This document shows positions 54,013 to 62,050 of a DNA stretch of 64,000 nucleotides, in pieces. Origin of the DNA: Variovorax dokdonensis (lineage in GTDB: Bacteria; Pseudomonadota; Gammaproteobacteria; Burkholderiales; Burkholderiaceae_C); NCBI RefSeq assembly GCF_030316895.1, contig NZ_JASZYV010000003.1:186001-250000 (forward strand), given 5' to 3'. The notes under the pieces were generated by a model. It saw only the letters and a list, made by a program, of their open reading frames with translations. It searched no databases and was not told the DNA's origin. Every line of letters begins with the position of its first letter. Positions within the stretch are counted from its first letter, which is position 1. Made by a program: the position numbers and the translations under genes.

Positions 54013-54915
54013 ATGGATCTGAACGCCCTGAATCTGCTGGTCGAGATCGTCGAGGCCGGCAACCTGAGCGAAGCCGCGCGGCGCCTGCGCATGAGCCGGG
54101 CCAACGTGAGCTTCCGCCTTGCGCAGTTCGAACGCAGCCTGGGTCAGCAGCTCTTGCGGCGAACCACCCGCCGGGTGGAGCCCACCGAAATCGGCGAGCG
54201 CCTTTATGCGCATGGCCGCGCCATCCGTGCGGAGCTGGCGGCCGCACAGGAATCGGTGAGCGAACTGGGCCACAGCCTGCAAGGGCGCGTGCGCCTGTCG
54301 GTGCCCAGCGGTTATGGGCAACTTGTGATGTCGGAATGGCTGATCGCCTTCAAGCGCGCCTTCCCCGGGATCGTGCTGGACGTGATGTTCGAGAACCGCG
54401 TCGAAGACCTGATGCGCGACGAGATCGACATCGCCGTACGCGTGATGTCGGAGCCGCCGCAGAACCTGGTGGCGCGCGACATGGGGCCGGTCCATTACGT
54501 GGCATGCGCCGCCAGTGGATGGGCCCGCGAACACGGCATGCCGGTGCAGCTGGAGGACCTGCGCGCCGCGCCGCTCATCACCTCATCGGTGCAAGGGCGA
54601 CAGGTGCGGGTGGCAGCCTACCTGGACCAGGAGCGCTACGAAGTGTCGATCGAGCCGACCATCATCTCGGAGAACTTTCTCTTCCTGCGCCAGGCGATCC
54701 TGGCCGGCCTGGGCGTGGGCATCGTTCCCGACTACGTGGTCAAGCCCGAAGTGGAATCGGGCGAGGTGGTCACCGCCCTGAACGCATGGCGCCTGAGCAT
54801 CTTCGGCATTCACATGTACATGCTGTACATGCCGGGACGGCACCGCACGCGGGCCATCACGACCTTCATCGACTTCATGCTGGAACGCGCGGCCGAGGCC
54901 GGCCGGCGGGCTTGA
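54013..54915 (+). CDS. LysR-family regulator of the pim-like operon
   Basis: A 300-residue regulator. The N-terminal HTH is EAGNLSEAARRLRMSRANVS followed by LERS-type linker residues (FERSLGQQLLRRTTRRVEPT). The remaining residues form the two-lobe effector domain. It belongs to the DsdC/CrgA-like group that is common in Burkholderiales. Divergent placement and the operator in the gap make it the likely regulator of the dicarboxylate operon. Confidence 0.9.
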   Translation: MDLNALNLLVEIVEAGNLSEAARRLRMSRANVSFRLAQFERSLGQQLLRRTTRRVEPTEIGERLYAHGRAIRAELAAAQESVSELGHSLQGRVRLSVPSGYGQLVMSEWLIAFKRAFPGIVLDVMFENRVEDLMRDEIDIAVRVMSEPPQNLVARDMGPVHYVACAASGWAREHGMPVQLEDLRAAPLITSSVQGRQVRVAAYLDQERYEVSIEPTIISENFLFLRQAILAGLGVGIVPDYVVKPEVESGEVVTALNAWRLSIFGIHMYMLYMPGRHRTRAITTFIDFMLERAAEAGRRA

Positions 54916-54924
54916 GCGGAAGGC

Positions 54925-55248
54925 TCAGCGGTCCTCGGGCACTGAAGGGACGTCGCCCATGGCCTCGTCGTTGCGAAGCACGCTGGCCGCCTTGAGCGTG
55001 TCGATGGAGAAGCCTTCCTCCTGTCCCGCAAAACCACCGGCAATGCCTTCGAGCACATCGCCCAGGGGCTTGTCGCCTTCTTCGCGCGCCGCGATGCTGA
55101 GGTTGAGCACACGCGCCGCCATCTGCCGGTAGCTCACCACGCCGGAATGCTCCAGCACGGCGATCAGGTCCAGGTAGAGCGCCAGTTGCAGATCGAACAC
55201 CAGCTTGTCGGTGATCTTCAGGCCGTCGAGGGCGTCGTGGTGTTGCAT
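54925..55248 (-). CDS. Hypothetical protein
   Basis: A 107-residue acidic, helical protein (TDKLVFDLQLALYLDLIAVL in its first third). It has no signal peptide or known domain. I chose the start MQHHDALDG at 55248. It follows the rlmB gene by about 40 bp on the same strand and may be co-transcribed with it. I do not recognise the family. Confidence 0.6.
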   Translation of the reverse strand: MQHHDALDGLKITDKLVFDLQLALYLDLIAVLEHSGVVSYRQMAARVLNLSIAAREEGDKPLGDVLEGIAGGFAGQEEGFSIDTLKAASVLRNDEAMGDVPSVPEDR

Positions 55249-55289
55249 CTTGGGTGACTCCAATGTGGGTTCTTGGATAAGGCTTCTTC

Positions 55290-56051
55290 TCAGGCCGCCG
55301 CTGCGCTCCTGCGCTGGCGCATGGCTTCGTACAGGCACACGCCGCTGGCAACCGAAACGTTCAGGCTTTCGACCGCGCCGGCCATCGGAATGCTGACCAG
55401 TTCGTCGCAGCGCTTGCGCGTGAGCTGGCGCATGCCATCGCCCTCCGCGCCCAGCACCAGCGCCAGCGGGCGGACGAGGTCGGACTCGTAAAGCGTACCG
55501 GGCGCATCGCCGCTGGTGCCCACGCACCAGATGTTGCGCTCCTGCAGCTCGCCCATCGTGCGCGCCAGGTTGGTGACCATGAAGTACGGCATGGTCTCGG
55601 CCGCCCCGCTGGCCACCTTAGCCACGGTGGCGTTGATGCCCGCCGCATGGTCCTTCGGTGCGATGACCGCATGCACGCCTGCGCCGTCGGCCACGCGCAG
55701 GCAGGCACCCAGGTTGTGCGGATCGGTCACGCCATCGAGAACCAGCAGCAAGGGCATCGTGCCTTGGGCATCGAGCCCGTCGAGCAGATCGTCGAGCGAG
55801 CGTGCCAGTTCGACTGGGTTCACCCGAGCGGCCACGCCCTGGTGGCCGTGGCTGCCCGCCAGGCGCGCGAGGCGCACGCCATCGGATTCGACGAGCCGAA
55901 CGCCGGCTTCCTGAGCGCGATGCACGAACTGACGCATGCGCGCATCGCGGCGGCTGGGGTCGAAATACACCTCGATCACCGATGCCGGCGCCGCCTTCAG
56001 CCGCACGCCGACCGCGTGGAAGCCGAAGATCACTTTTGGAGAAGAAGACAT
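55290..56051 (-). CDS. rlmB: 23S rRNA (guanosine-2'-O-) methyltransferase
   Basis: A 253-residue SpoU-family (SPOUT) methyltransferase. The N-terminal substrate-binding domain opens KVIFGFHAVGVRL. The three catalytic-domain motifs are DPHNLGACLRVADGAGV, LVLGAEGDGMRQL and IPMAGAVESLNVSVASGV. It methylates the 2'-OH of G2251 in 23S rRNA in enteric bacteria. It lies 39 bp downstream of the YbbA-type ATPase gene on the same strand. Confidence 0.94.
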   Translation of the reverse strand: MSSSPKVIFGFHAVGVRLKAAPASVIEVYFDPSRRDARMRQFVHRAQEAGVRLVESDGVRLARLAGSHGHQGVAARVNPVELARSLDDLLDGLDAQGTMPLLLVLDGVTDPHNLGACLRVADGAGVHAVIAPKDHAAGINATVAKVASGAAETMPYFMVTNLARTMGELQERNIWCVGTSGDAPGTLYESDLVRPLALVLGAEGDGMRQLTRKRCDELVSIPMAGAVESLNVSVASGVCLYEAMRQRRSAAAA

Positions 56052-56090
56052 GGGCGGATTATCCCTGTGCGCGCAGGCTGAACGGCGAGC

Positions 56091-56825
56091 TCAGACCTCG
56101 ATCTCCTGCGCCGGCGCCACACGTCCCGCCTCGATGGTGATGCGCCGCTCGCATCGATCCGCGATGCCGCGATCGTGTGTCACCAGCACGAGCGTAGTGC
56201 CCAATTCGCGGTTGAGGTCGAACATCAGGCGCATGACCTGCTCGCCGGTGGCGAAGTCCAGGCTGCCCGTGGGCTCATCGGCCAGCAGCAATGCCGGCTG
56301 CACCACGAAGGCCCGAGCCAGCGCCACGCGCTGCTGCTCACCGCCCGACAGCACCTTGGGATAGTGGCCAAGACGCTGCCCGAGGCCCACGCGCTTGAGC
56401 ATCTCGGCGGCGGCGGCGCGGGCATCGCGCCGGTTGGCCAGCTCCAGCGGCAGCATCACGTTCTCCAGCGCCGTCAGGTTGCCCAGCAACTGAAAGCTCT
56501 GGAACACGAAGCCCACCTTCTGCGCTCGCAGCGCCGCGCGGGCGTCTTCGCTCATGGCAAAGATGTCCTGCCCGGCCAGGCGCACCGTGCCGCGCGTGGG
56601 CGTGTCCAGCCCGGCGATGATCGACAGCAGCGTGCTCTTGCCCGACCCCGAGGCGCCCACGATGGCCGCAGTCTGCCGCGCGCCCAGGGTGAAATGGATG
56701 TCCTGCAGAATGTCCAAGGTGCCGGTGGAATCGGACACCGACTTGAACACATGTTCGACGACGACGATGGCGTCATCGGGCTGGACATCGACGGAAGGAA
56801 TTGAAGGCATGAAGGCTTTGCGCAT
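56091..56825 (-). CDS. YbbA/LolD-type ABC transporter ATPase
   Basis: A 244-residue ABC ATPase with Walker A GASGSGKST (57-65), the Q-loop VFQSFQLLGNLTALENV, signature LSGGEQQR and Walker B LLLADEPTGSLD. It belongs to the MacB/LolD/YbbA group. As in E. coli, it is divergent from a TesA-type esterase gene. The usual permease partner (YbbP) is not encoded downstream; rlmB follows instead. The start could be 56825 or 56810. In the latter case the two divergent start codons overlap. Confidence 0.9.
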   Translation of the reverse strand: MRKAFMPSIPSVDVQPDDAIVVVEHVFKSVSDSTGTLDILQDIHFTLGARQTAAIVGASGSGKSTLLSIIAGLDTPTRGTVRLAGQDIFAMSEDARAALRAQKVGFVFQSFQLLGNLTALENVMLPLELANRRDARAAAAEMLKRVGLGQRLGHYPKVLSGGEQQRVALARAFVVQPALLLADEPTGSLDFATGEQVMRLMFDLNRELGTTLVLVTHDRGIADRCERRITIEAGRVAPAQEIEV

Positions 56826-57468
56826 GGGACAGGATCGTCGCCACTTTATCGCGGCCGCATTGGCCGCCGGCTTTGCGGGGTTCTCGCACGCTCAGACCAA
56901 GGCTTCGGGCAAGCCGTCGGTCATCCTCGTCGTGGGCGATTCGCTCAGCGCCGAATACGGGCTCAAGCGCGGCGAAGGCTGGGTGCCCCTGATGGAAAAG
57001 CGCATCGAGCAACAGAAGATTGCCGCCACCGTGGTCAACGGGAGCATCAGCGGCGACACGAGCTCCGGCGGGCGCTCGCGGTTGCCCGCCCTGTTGGCCA
57101 AGCACAAGCCAACACATGTCGTGCTGGAACTCGGTGCCAACGACGCACTGCGCGGCCTGCCGATCAATGCGACCGAGGACAACCTCGTCGCCATGGTCCG
57201 CGCCGCGCAAGCCACCGGGGCCAAGGTGCTGCTCGTGGGCATCCAGGTGCCGCCGAACTACGGGACCGACTACACGCGCCGCTTCGCGGCCATGTTCAAG
57301 ACCGTCGCCGAGAAGACCCAGGTGCCGCTCGTGCCGTTTCTGCTCGAAGGCGTGGCTGACGCAGCCGACCCCGCCCCACTCTTCCAGGCCGATCGCATCC
57401 ACCCCAACGCCACCGCCCAGCCGCGCATGCTGGACAACGTGTGGCCGCAGCTGCGCAAGATCCTCTAG
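56809..57468 (+). CDS. tesA: Exported GDSL esterase/lysophospholipase TesA-like
   Basis: A 219-residue SGNH hydrolase. A signal peptide (RRHFIAAALAAGFAGFSHA) is followed by block I GDSLSAEYG (Ser45), block II NGSISGDTSSGG, block III ELGANDALRG (Asn111) and block V DRIHPN (Asp195, His198). It hydrolyses acyl esters or thioesters in the periplasm. AAGGAA lies at good spacing before the ATG at 56809, which overlaps the possible start of the divergent ybbA-like gene. Confidence 0.92.
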   Translation: MKALRMGQDRRHFIAAALAAGFAGFSHAQTKASGKPSVILVVGDSLSAEYGLKRGEGWVPLMEKRIEQQKIAATVVNGSISGDTSSGGRSRLPALLAKHKPTHVVLELGANDALRGLPINATEDNLVAMVRAAQATGAKVLLVGIQVPPNYGTDYTRRFAAMFKTVAEKTQVPLVPFLLEGVADAADPAPLFQADRIHPNATAQPRMLDNVWPQLRKIL

Positions 57469-57497
57469 CCGAGAAGCGGCCTCGCCCAGCAGGCCAA

Positions 57498-59138
57498 TCA
57501 GGCAACCGCCGCGACCTGAGGCGGCTGCCTGGCGGCCTGCCGCTCCATGTGCACCCAGTCGACCACGCGGACGTCGGGGCTGTAGTCTCCGACCAAGCTC
57601 TGCAGCAGCTCGCGGATCGGCAAGACGTTGCCCTCGTCAACGGCTTTGGCCAACGACTGAAGGCGCGGTGCCAGCTCCTCCCATGGCAGGAAAGCCTCGT
57701 GTGCCTTGAGGATGCGGGGGTGGCAGGTGGGCAGCGGGTTGTTGCCGATCAGCAGCTCTTCATACAGTTTCTCGCCCGGCCGAAGTCCGGTGATCCGGAT
57801 GGCAATGTCGCCATCGGGGTTCACGTCGTCACATACGGTGAAGCCGGACAGCTCGACCATGCGCCTGGCAAGATCGATGATCCGCACGGGCTCGCCCATG
57901 TCGAGCACGAACACATCGCCTCCGGTACCCATGGCGCCGGCCTGGATCACCAGTTGGGCCGCCTCGGGGATCGTCATGAAGTAGCGGGTGATCTCGCTGT
58001 GCGTGAGCGTGATGGGCCCGCCTTCGCGAATCTGCCGCCGGAACAGCGGCACCACCGAGCCCGAGGAACCCAGCACGTTTCCGAAGCGCACCATGCAAAA
58101 GCGCGTGCCGCCCGGGTGACGGGCCGACAGTTCGGCCAACGCCTGCAAGGCCATTTCAGCCACGCGCTTGGTGGCGCCCATGATGTTGGTCGGCCGCACC
58201 GCCTTGTCGGTGCTGACGAGCACGAAGTCATCGACGCCGCATTCCGCCGCCACCTTCGCGGTGACCAGCGTGCCGAAGACGTTGTTCTTCACACCCTCGG
58301 CCACGTTGTGCTCGACCAGGGGGACGTGCTTGTACGCCGCGGCGTGATACACCGAGTGCGGTCGCCAGGTCTCCATGATCTCGCGCATGCGGCACTCTTC
58401 GCGCGCGGAAGCGAGCAATGGCACCAGTCGCGTCTCGCCTGCTTCGCCATGTTGCTGAGTCGCCAGCAAGGCCGACAGTTCGTGGTGAACGGCGTAGAGC
58501 GCAAATTCATTGAGCTCCACCAGCAGCAGCACGTCGGGTCCGCTCTTGATCAGCTGGCGGCACAGTTCGCTGCCGATCGAGCCTCCCGCGCCGGTGACCA
58601 GCACCACCTTGCCAGCGACGTTTCTGGAAAGCAGTTCGCCGTCGGGCGATACGGCATCGCGGCCGAGCAGGTCGTCGATCTCCAGCGCGCGCAGGTCGCT
58701 GGTTTGTATGCGGCCTTGTGCCAGGTCCTTGAGACCGGGCAGCGTACGCACCGTGACGTGGTGGCGCAGCATGGTCTGCACGATCTCGTTGCGGCGCTTG
58801 CGCGGCGCCGAGGGAATGGCCAGGAGCACCGTCGTCACCTGCAACTCCAGCAGCAGGTCGGCCAGGTTCTGCGGGCTGTAGACATGCAGCCCGCCAATCC
58901 TGCCGCCATGCAGGCGTCGATCGTCGTCCAGATAGCCCACCACGCGCATGCCCGCGTCGTGCACCATCGCCGTTGCGAGTTGCTGGCCGGCGCATCCCGC
59001 GCCGTAGATCAACACGTTGCGCAAACTGCGGCTGCTGACCACCGCTCGGCGCAAACCCGAGCCCGCGAGAACCCGCCGCGCCAACATGCGAGATGCGACG
59101 ATGCCCAGCAGCAGCATCGGTGGCTGCGTGATGCCCAC
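57498..59138 (-). pseudogene. 5'-truncated polysaccharide epimerase/dehydratase (PglF/CapD-like)
   Basis: A 546-residue reading frame that matches NDP-sugar 4,6-dehydratases of the PglF/WbpM/CapD type: first Rossmann region LRNVLIYGAGCAGQQLA, second VVLVTGAGGSIGSELCRQL, then STDKAVRPTNIMGATKR. Full-length members begin with four membrane helices. Here only the last part of the helical region (GITQPPMLLLGIVAS) is left. No ATG exists at the new 5' end, only a GTG at 59138. Immediately upstream lies a truncated wza-like gene. The catalytic domain is intact, but membrane anchoring and proper translation are doubtful. Confidence 0.72.
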
Positions 59139-59683
59139 CGTGCGAGGAACTGCACGCGGACGGTGAGCTTGGGTTCACTGAAGTAGCGGGTGAGCTTTTT
59201 CAGCAAGCCGTCGCGCACCTCGTATTCCGTCAGCCCGCCAACCTTGAAGCTGCCGACGTAGGGAAACTGGATCAGTCCGTCCTGGCTGACGTTGTAGCCG
59301 TTGCTGACCGGTGAAGCGCTGATGGCATCGGTGGTCAGCGACCCGGCGGGCTGCAGCGACAGCTCGGGGTGGTCCCACACGACGATGTTGAGGATGTCGC
59401 CCGGACCGATGCGGTAGGCCGCGGCTTCCGCGAAAAGACCGCGAACGTCAGCACCGACGTCCTGCGGAAGAGCCTGGCGTTGGGCGCGAATGAACTCGGG
59501 CGTGATGTCCCGCAGCGCGCCTTCCGGGGGGCGGTCGGAGTCGGCCACATTGATCGGCGCTGTCGTCCCTGGGTCTCCAAGCGGCTGGGTCGCGGACTTG
59601 TCGAAGAAGACGCCCGGCGCCCAGGCGCAGCCACCCAGCATGATCATCAAGAGAAGAGACAGCGGCCATCGAATACGGCTCAC
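59009..59683 (-). pseudogene. 3'-truncated Wza-like polysaccharide export lipoprotein
   Basis: The first part of a Wza/KpsD-type outer-membrane polysaccharide export protein: a lipoprotein signal (LLLMIMLGGCAW), then the PES domain opening YRIGPGDILNIVVWDHPELS, and GLIQFPYVGSFKVGGLTEYE. The homology runs to SEPKLTVRV at about 59165 and then stops. The frame continues to 59009 but reads the pglF-like gene out of frame. The SLBB region and C-terminal helix are missing. I chose the GTG at 59683; in-frame upstream starts up to 59797 (TTG) exist. Confidence 0.72.
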
Positions 59684-59797
59684 GACGTCGGACAAGGGTC
59701 TAAATCTGGCAGCGGAGTTCACACTATCTTTGGCAGGTTGACCCGCTTTGAAATAAATTGAAAAACTTAGTGAATCGGAAATTTGAAGCGATGACAA

Positions 59798-60304
59798 TTG
59801 ATCTTCAATTGCAATTTATCTGCAATCTTCGAAAGCAACACCCCAATTCCCGGCAGAAATTCGACTCGCATTCTAGGGCCAGCATTTAGAAACAAACTAC
59901 GCAATCTGCAGTACCCAGCCTTCAAGTTGACCCACATTGACGCAAAAATCACGTCTTTTCGCGCTACTTAGAGTAATTTACGAAAATTAAACATGCATCC
60001 AAATGAAACTAAAGTAACTCATCTAGATTATTCATTGCAGCAACTATATTTTTCATTTGCGCGCGAATTTCCATAATTACTGCGACGCCAAAGGACAATT
60101 GAAAAAGAAGCCTTCTGTTGTGATTGAGCGAGATCGAAGCGTCTTTCAGGGCAACAGGAGCCCTCGCCGATCCGCCAGATGCGCAAAGACCCACCCGCGG
60201 CAATGCGCGCGGACGACGAAATTCGCCGCCTCAGCGTCAATACCTAAACAAGATGAGTCAGGCTTGGCTCAGATGTCCGAAGCCGGGGCGCAGCCGGGTT
60301 GGCG
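59798..60304. other. Low-GC non-coding region
   Basis: 507 bp without a convincing gene. The part from about 59740 to 60130 is clearly richer in A/T than the rest of the window, as often seen at surface-polysaccharide loci and their promoters. The promoter of the broken wza-like gene should be here. No tRNA, repeat or RNA gene was recognised. Confidence 0.5.
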
Positions 60305-60838
60305 CTACGCGTCGCCTGCCGCGTCAGCGCGCGCGCAGTAGGCGCGCAGCTTCATCAAGGCGCCGAACATGGCGTCTCGCTCCTGCGGATCCAACGAGCG
60401 GATCGCTGCCGCCTGGCGCTGACGGGCGATCGGAATCGCACGTTCGTGCAACTCAAGGCCTGCCGCCGTGATGGCGCAAAACACCTTCTTGCGCGGCGTA
60501 TTGCCTTCGGCCTCGAGCGCCACGAGGCCACGCTCCTCCATCAGCTTGAGCGTCCGGCTGACCAGCGCCTTGTCCGACGTCGATTGAACGACGAGGTCGC
60601 TGAATGCAATGCGACCCACCGGCGCCAGCAGCGCCAGCAATCGCCACTCCGGCACCGAGAGCCCGAAGGCATCCGCATACGGCAGCGTGATGGTCCGACG
60701 CAACGCATTGCCCACCTGACTCATGAGTGTGGTGATGAAGACATCCACCGTCAGGGTGCTGCCAGCCTCGTCGAGGTCATGCCAAGGGCTTTGGACGGCC
60801 TGAAGAGGGGGCTTGGAAGGATCGGATTTGGTGCGCAT
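60305..60838 (-). CDS. MarR-family regulator
   Basis: A 177-residue winged-helix protein. The recognition part is IAFSDLVVQSTSDKALVSRT followed by the wing GLVALEAEGNTPRKKV. It is divergent from a binding-protein gene and a molybdenum hydroxylase gene, with inverted repeats in the gap. It probably represses that operon until an aromatic or heterocyclic ligand binds. Confidence 0.9.
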   Translation of the reverse strand: MRTKSDPSKPPLQAVQSPWHDLDEAGSTLTVDVFITTLMSQVGNALRRTITLPYADAFGLSVPEWRLLALLAPVGRIAFSDLVVQSTSDKALVSRTLKLMEERGLVALEAEGNTPRKKVFCAITAAGLELHERAIPIARQRQAAAIRSLDPQERDAMFGALMKLRAYCARADAAGDA

Positions 60839-60905
60839 CGGAGCCGCATTGTTCCATGTCGGTGCGAGCGAAACCCAAGCACGTAAAACTTCATTATTTT
60901 CTGTT

Positions 60906-60998
60906 TGTCAATTGGTAGTGACAGCAAGATGACTGCTCAACTTGAAGCCGGAGAATCAGAATCATTGGTGAATCAGTGTTTCATATATGAATCACCAA
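60906..60998. promoter_or_regulatory. Inverted repeats in MarR/Bug divergent promoter
   Basis: Two candidate operators lie in the 218-bp gap. TGTCA/TGACA at 60906-60923 has an 8-nt spacer. TTGGTGAATCA at 60965-60975 pairs with TGAATCACCAA at 60988-60998 with one mismatch and a 12-nt spacer. The local DNA is A/T-rich, as expected for promoters. Confidence 0.6.
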
Positions 60999-61056
60999 CT
61001 GGTCTCTTGTCCGTCGTCCGCCGCCGCAATTTCGCGGCCTCCTTGAGGAGTCAGTG

Positions 61057-62043
61057 ATGTTTTCGACCCGCCGCCACGTCCTTTTCGCTGCAATCGCAGC
61101 CAGTGCCACGCTCGGTGCCGTGCCTGCCTTCGCGCAGGACGACTACCCCACCAAGCCCGTCACGGTAATCGTCTCGTATCCACCTGGCGGCGACACCGAC
61201 GCCATTGCACGCCTGCTCGCCGAGAAGCTGGGCGAGCGGCTCAAGCAGCCGGTCGTGATCGAGAACAAGCCGGGTGCGGGCGGCGCGCTGGGCAACACCT
61301 ATGTGGGTCGCGCCAAGGCTGACGGCTACACGCTGCTCTTCACGCCCAACCCCTTCACCACCGCACCGATGGTGATGAAGCTGTCGCCATCGGCGAGCTA
61401 TGACGTCCTGAACGGCTTCGAGCCCATCATCAATACCGCCACGCAGCCTCTGGTCCTGGTGGCCAACCCTGCCGCCGGCTTCAAGACAGTGCCGGAGATG
61501 ATTGCCGCGGCCAAGGCCGGCAAGGCGGTGACCTACGCCAGCCCCGGGGCCGGCTCGCCGATGCACATCCTGGGCGAATGGCTGAACCAGGCCGCCGGCG
61601 TCAAGATCACCCATGTGCCCTATCGCGGCGTGGGGCCCTCCGTCACCGACGTCGTCGCCGGCCACGTCAACACGGCATGGGTCACGCTGGGCCCGGTTCG
61701 CCAGTACATCGACACCGGCAAGCTGATCCCCCTGGCCATCGGCGACGCCAAGCGGTTGACATTGGCACCCGACGTGCCCACCCTGCGCGAACTGGGCTAC
61801 ACCGACGTCGTGGTCGGTTCGTGGAACGGCTTCTTCGCGCCCAAGGGAACGCCGTCGCACATCGTTGCGCGGCTCAACAGTGAACTCAACGACATCCTGA
61901 AGTCGCAGGAAGTCACCACCAAGCTGGCGACCTTCGGCGCCTTGCCTGCAGGCGGCGCCGCCGGCAACCTTGGCAAGATCAACGCCAACGACTACGCCGT
62001 GCTGGGCAAGGTCATCCGTGACCTGAACATCCAGGCGGACTGA
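61057..62043 (+). CDS. Bug/TctC periplasmic binding protein (Mo hydroxylase locus)
   Basis: A 328-residue binding protein with a signal peptide ending in AVPAFAQ and the family opening VTVIVSYPPGGDTDAIAR, plus the ligand loop YASPGAGSPMH. The ATG at 61057 (or GTG at 61054) has GAGGAG at 61045-61050. It is 8 bp from the Mo hydroxylase gene, so it probably captures the compound which that enzyme oxidises. No membrane partners are seen in the window. Confidence 0.9.
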   Translation: MFSTRRHVLFAAIAASATLGAVPAFAQDDYPTKPVTVIVSYPPGGDTDAIARLLAEKLGERLKQPVVIENKPGAGGALGNTYVGRAKADGYTLLFTPNPFTTAPMVMKLSPSASYDVLNGFEPIINTATQPLVLVANPAAGFKTVPEMIAAAKAGKAVTYASPGAGSPMHILGEWLNQAAGVKITHVPYRGVGPSVTDVVAGHVNTAWVTLGPVRQYIDTGKLIPLAIGDAKRLTLAPDVPTLRELGYTDVVVGSWNGFFAPKGTPSHIVARLNSELNDILKSQEVTTKLATFGALPAGGAAGNLGKINANDYAVLGKVIRDLNIQAD

Positions 62044-62050
62044 GGCAGCC

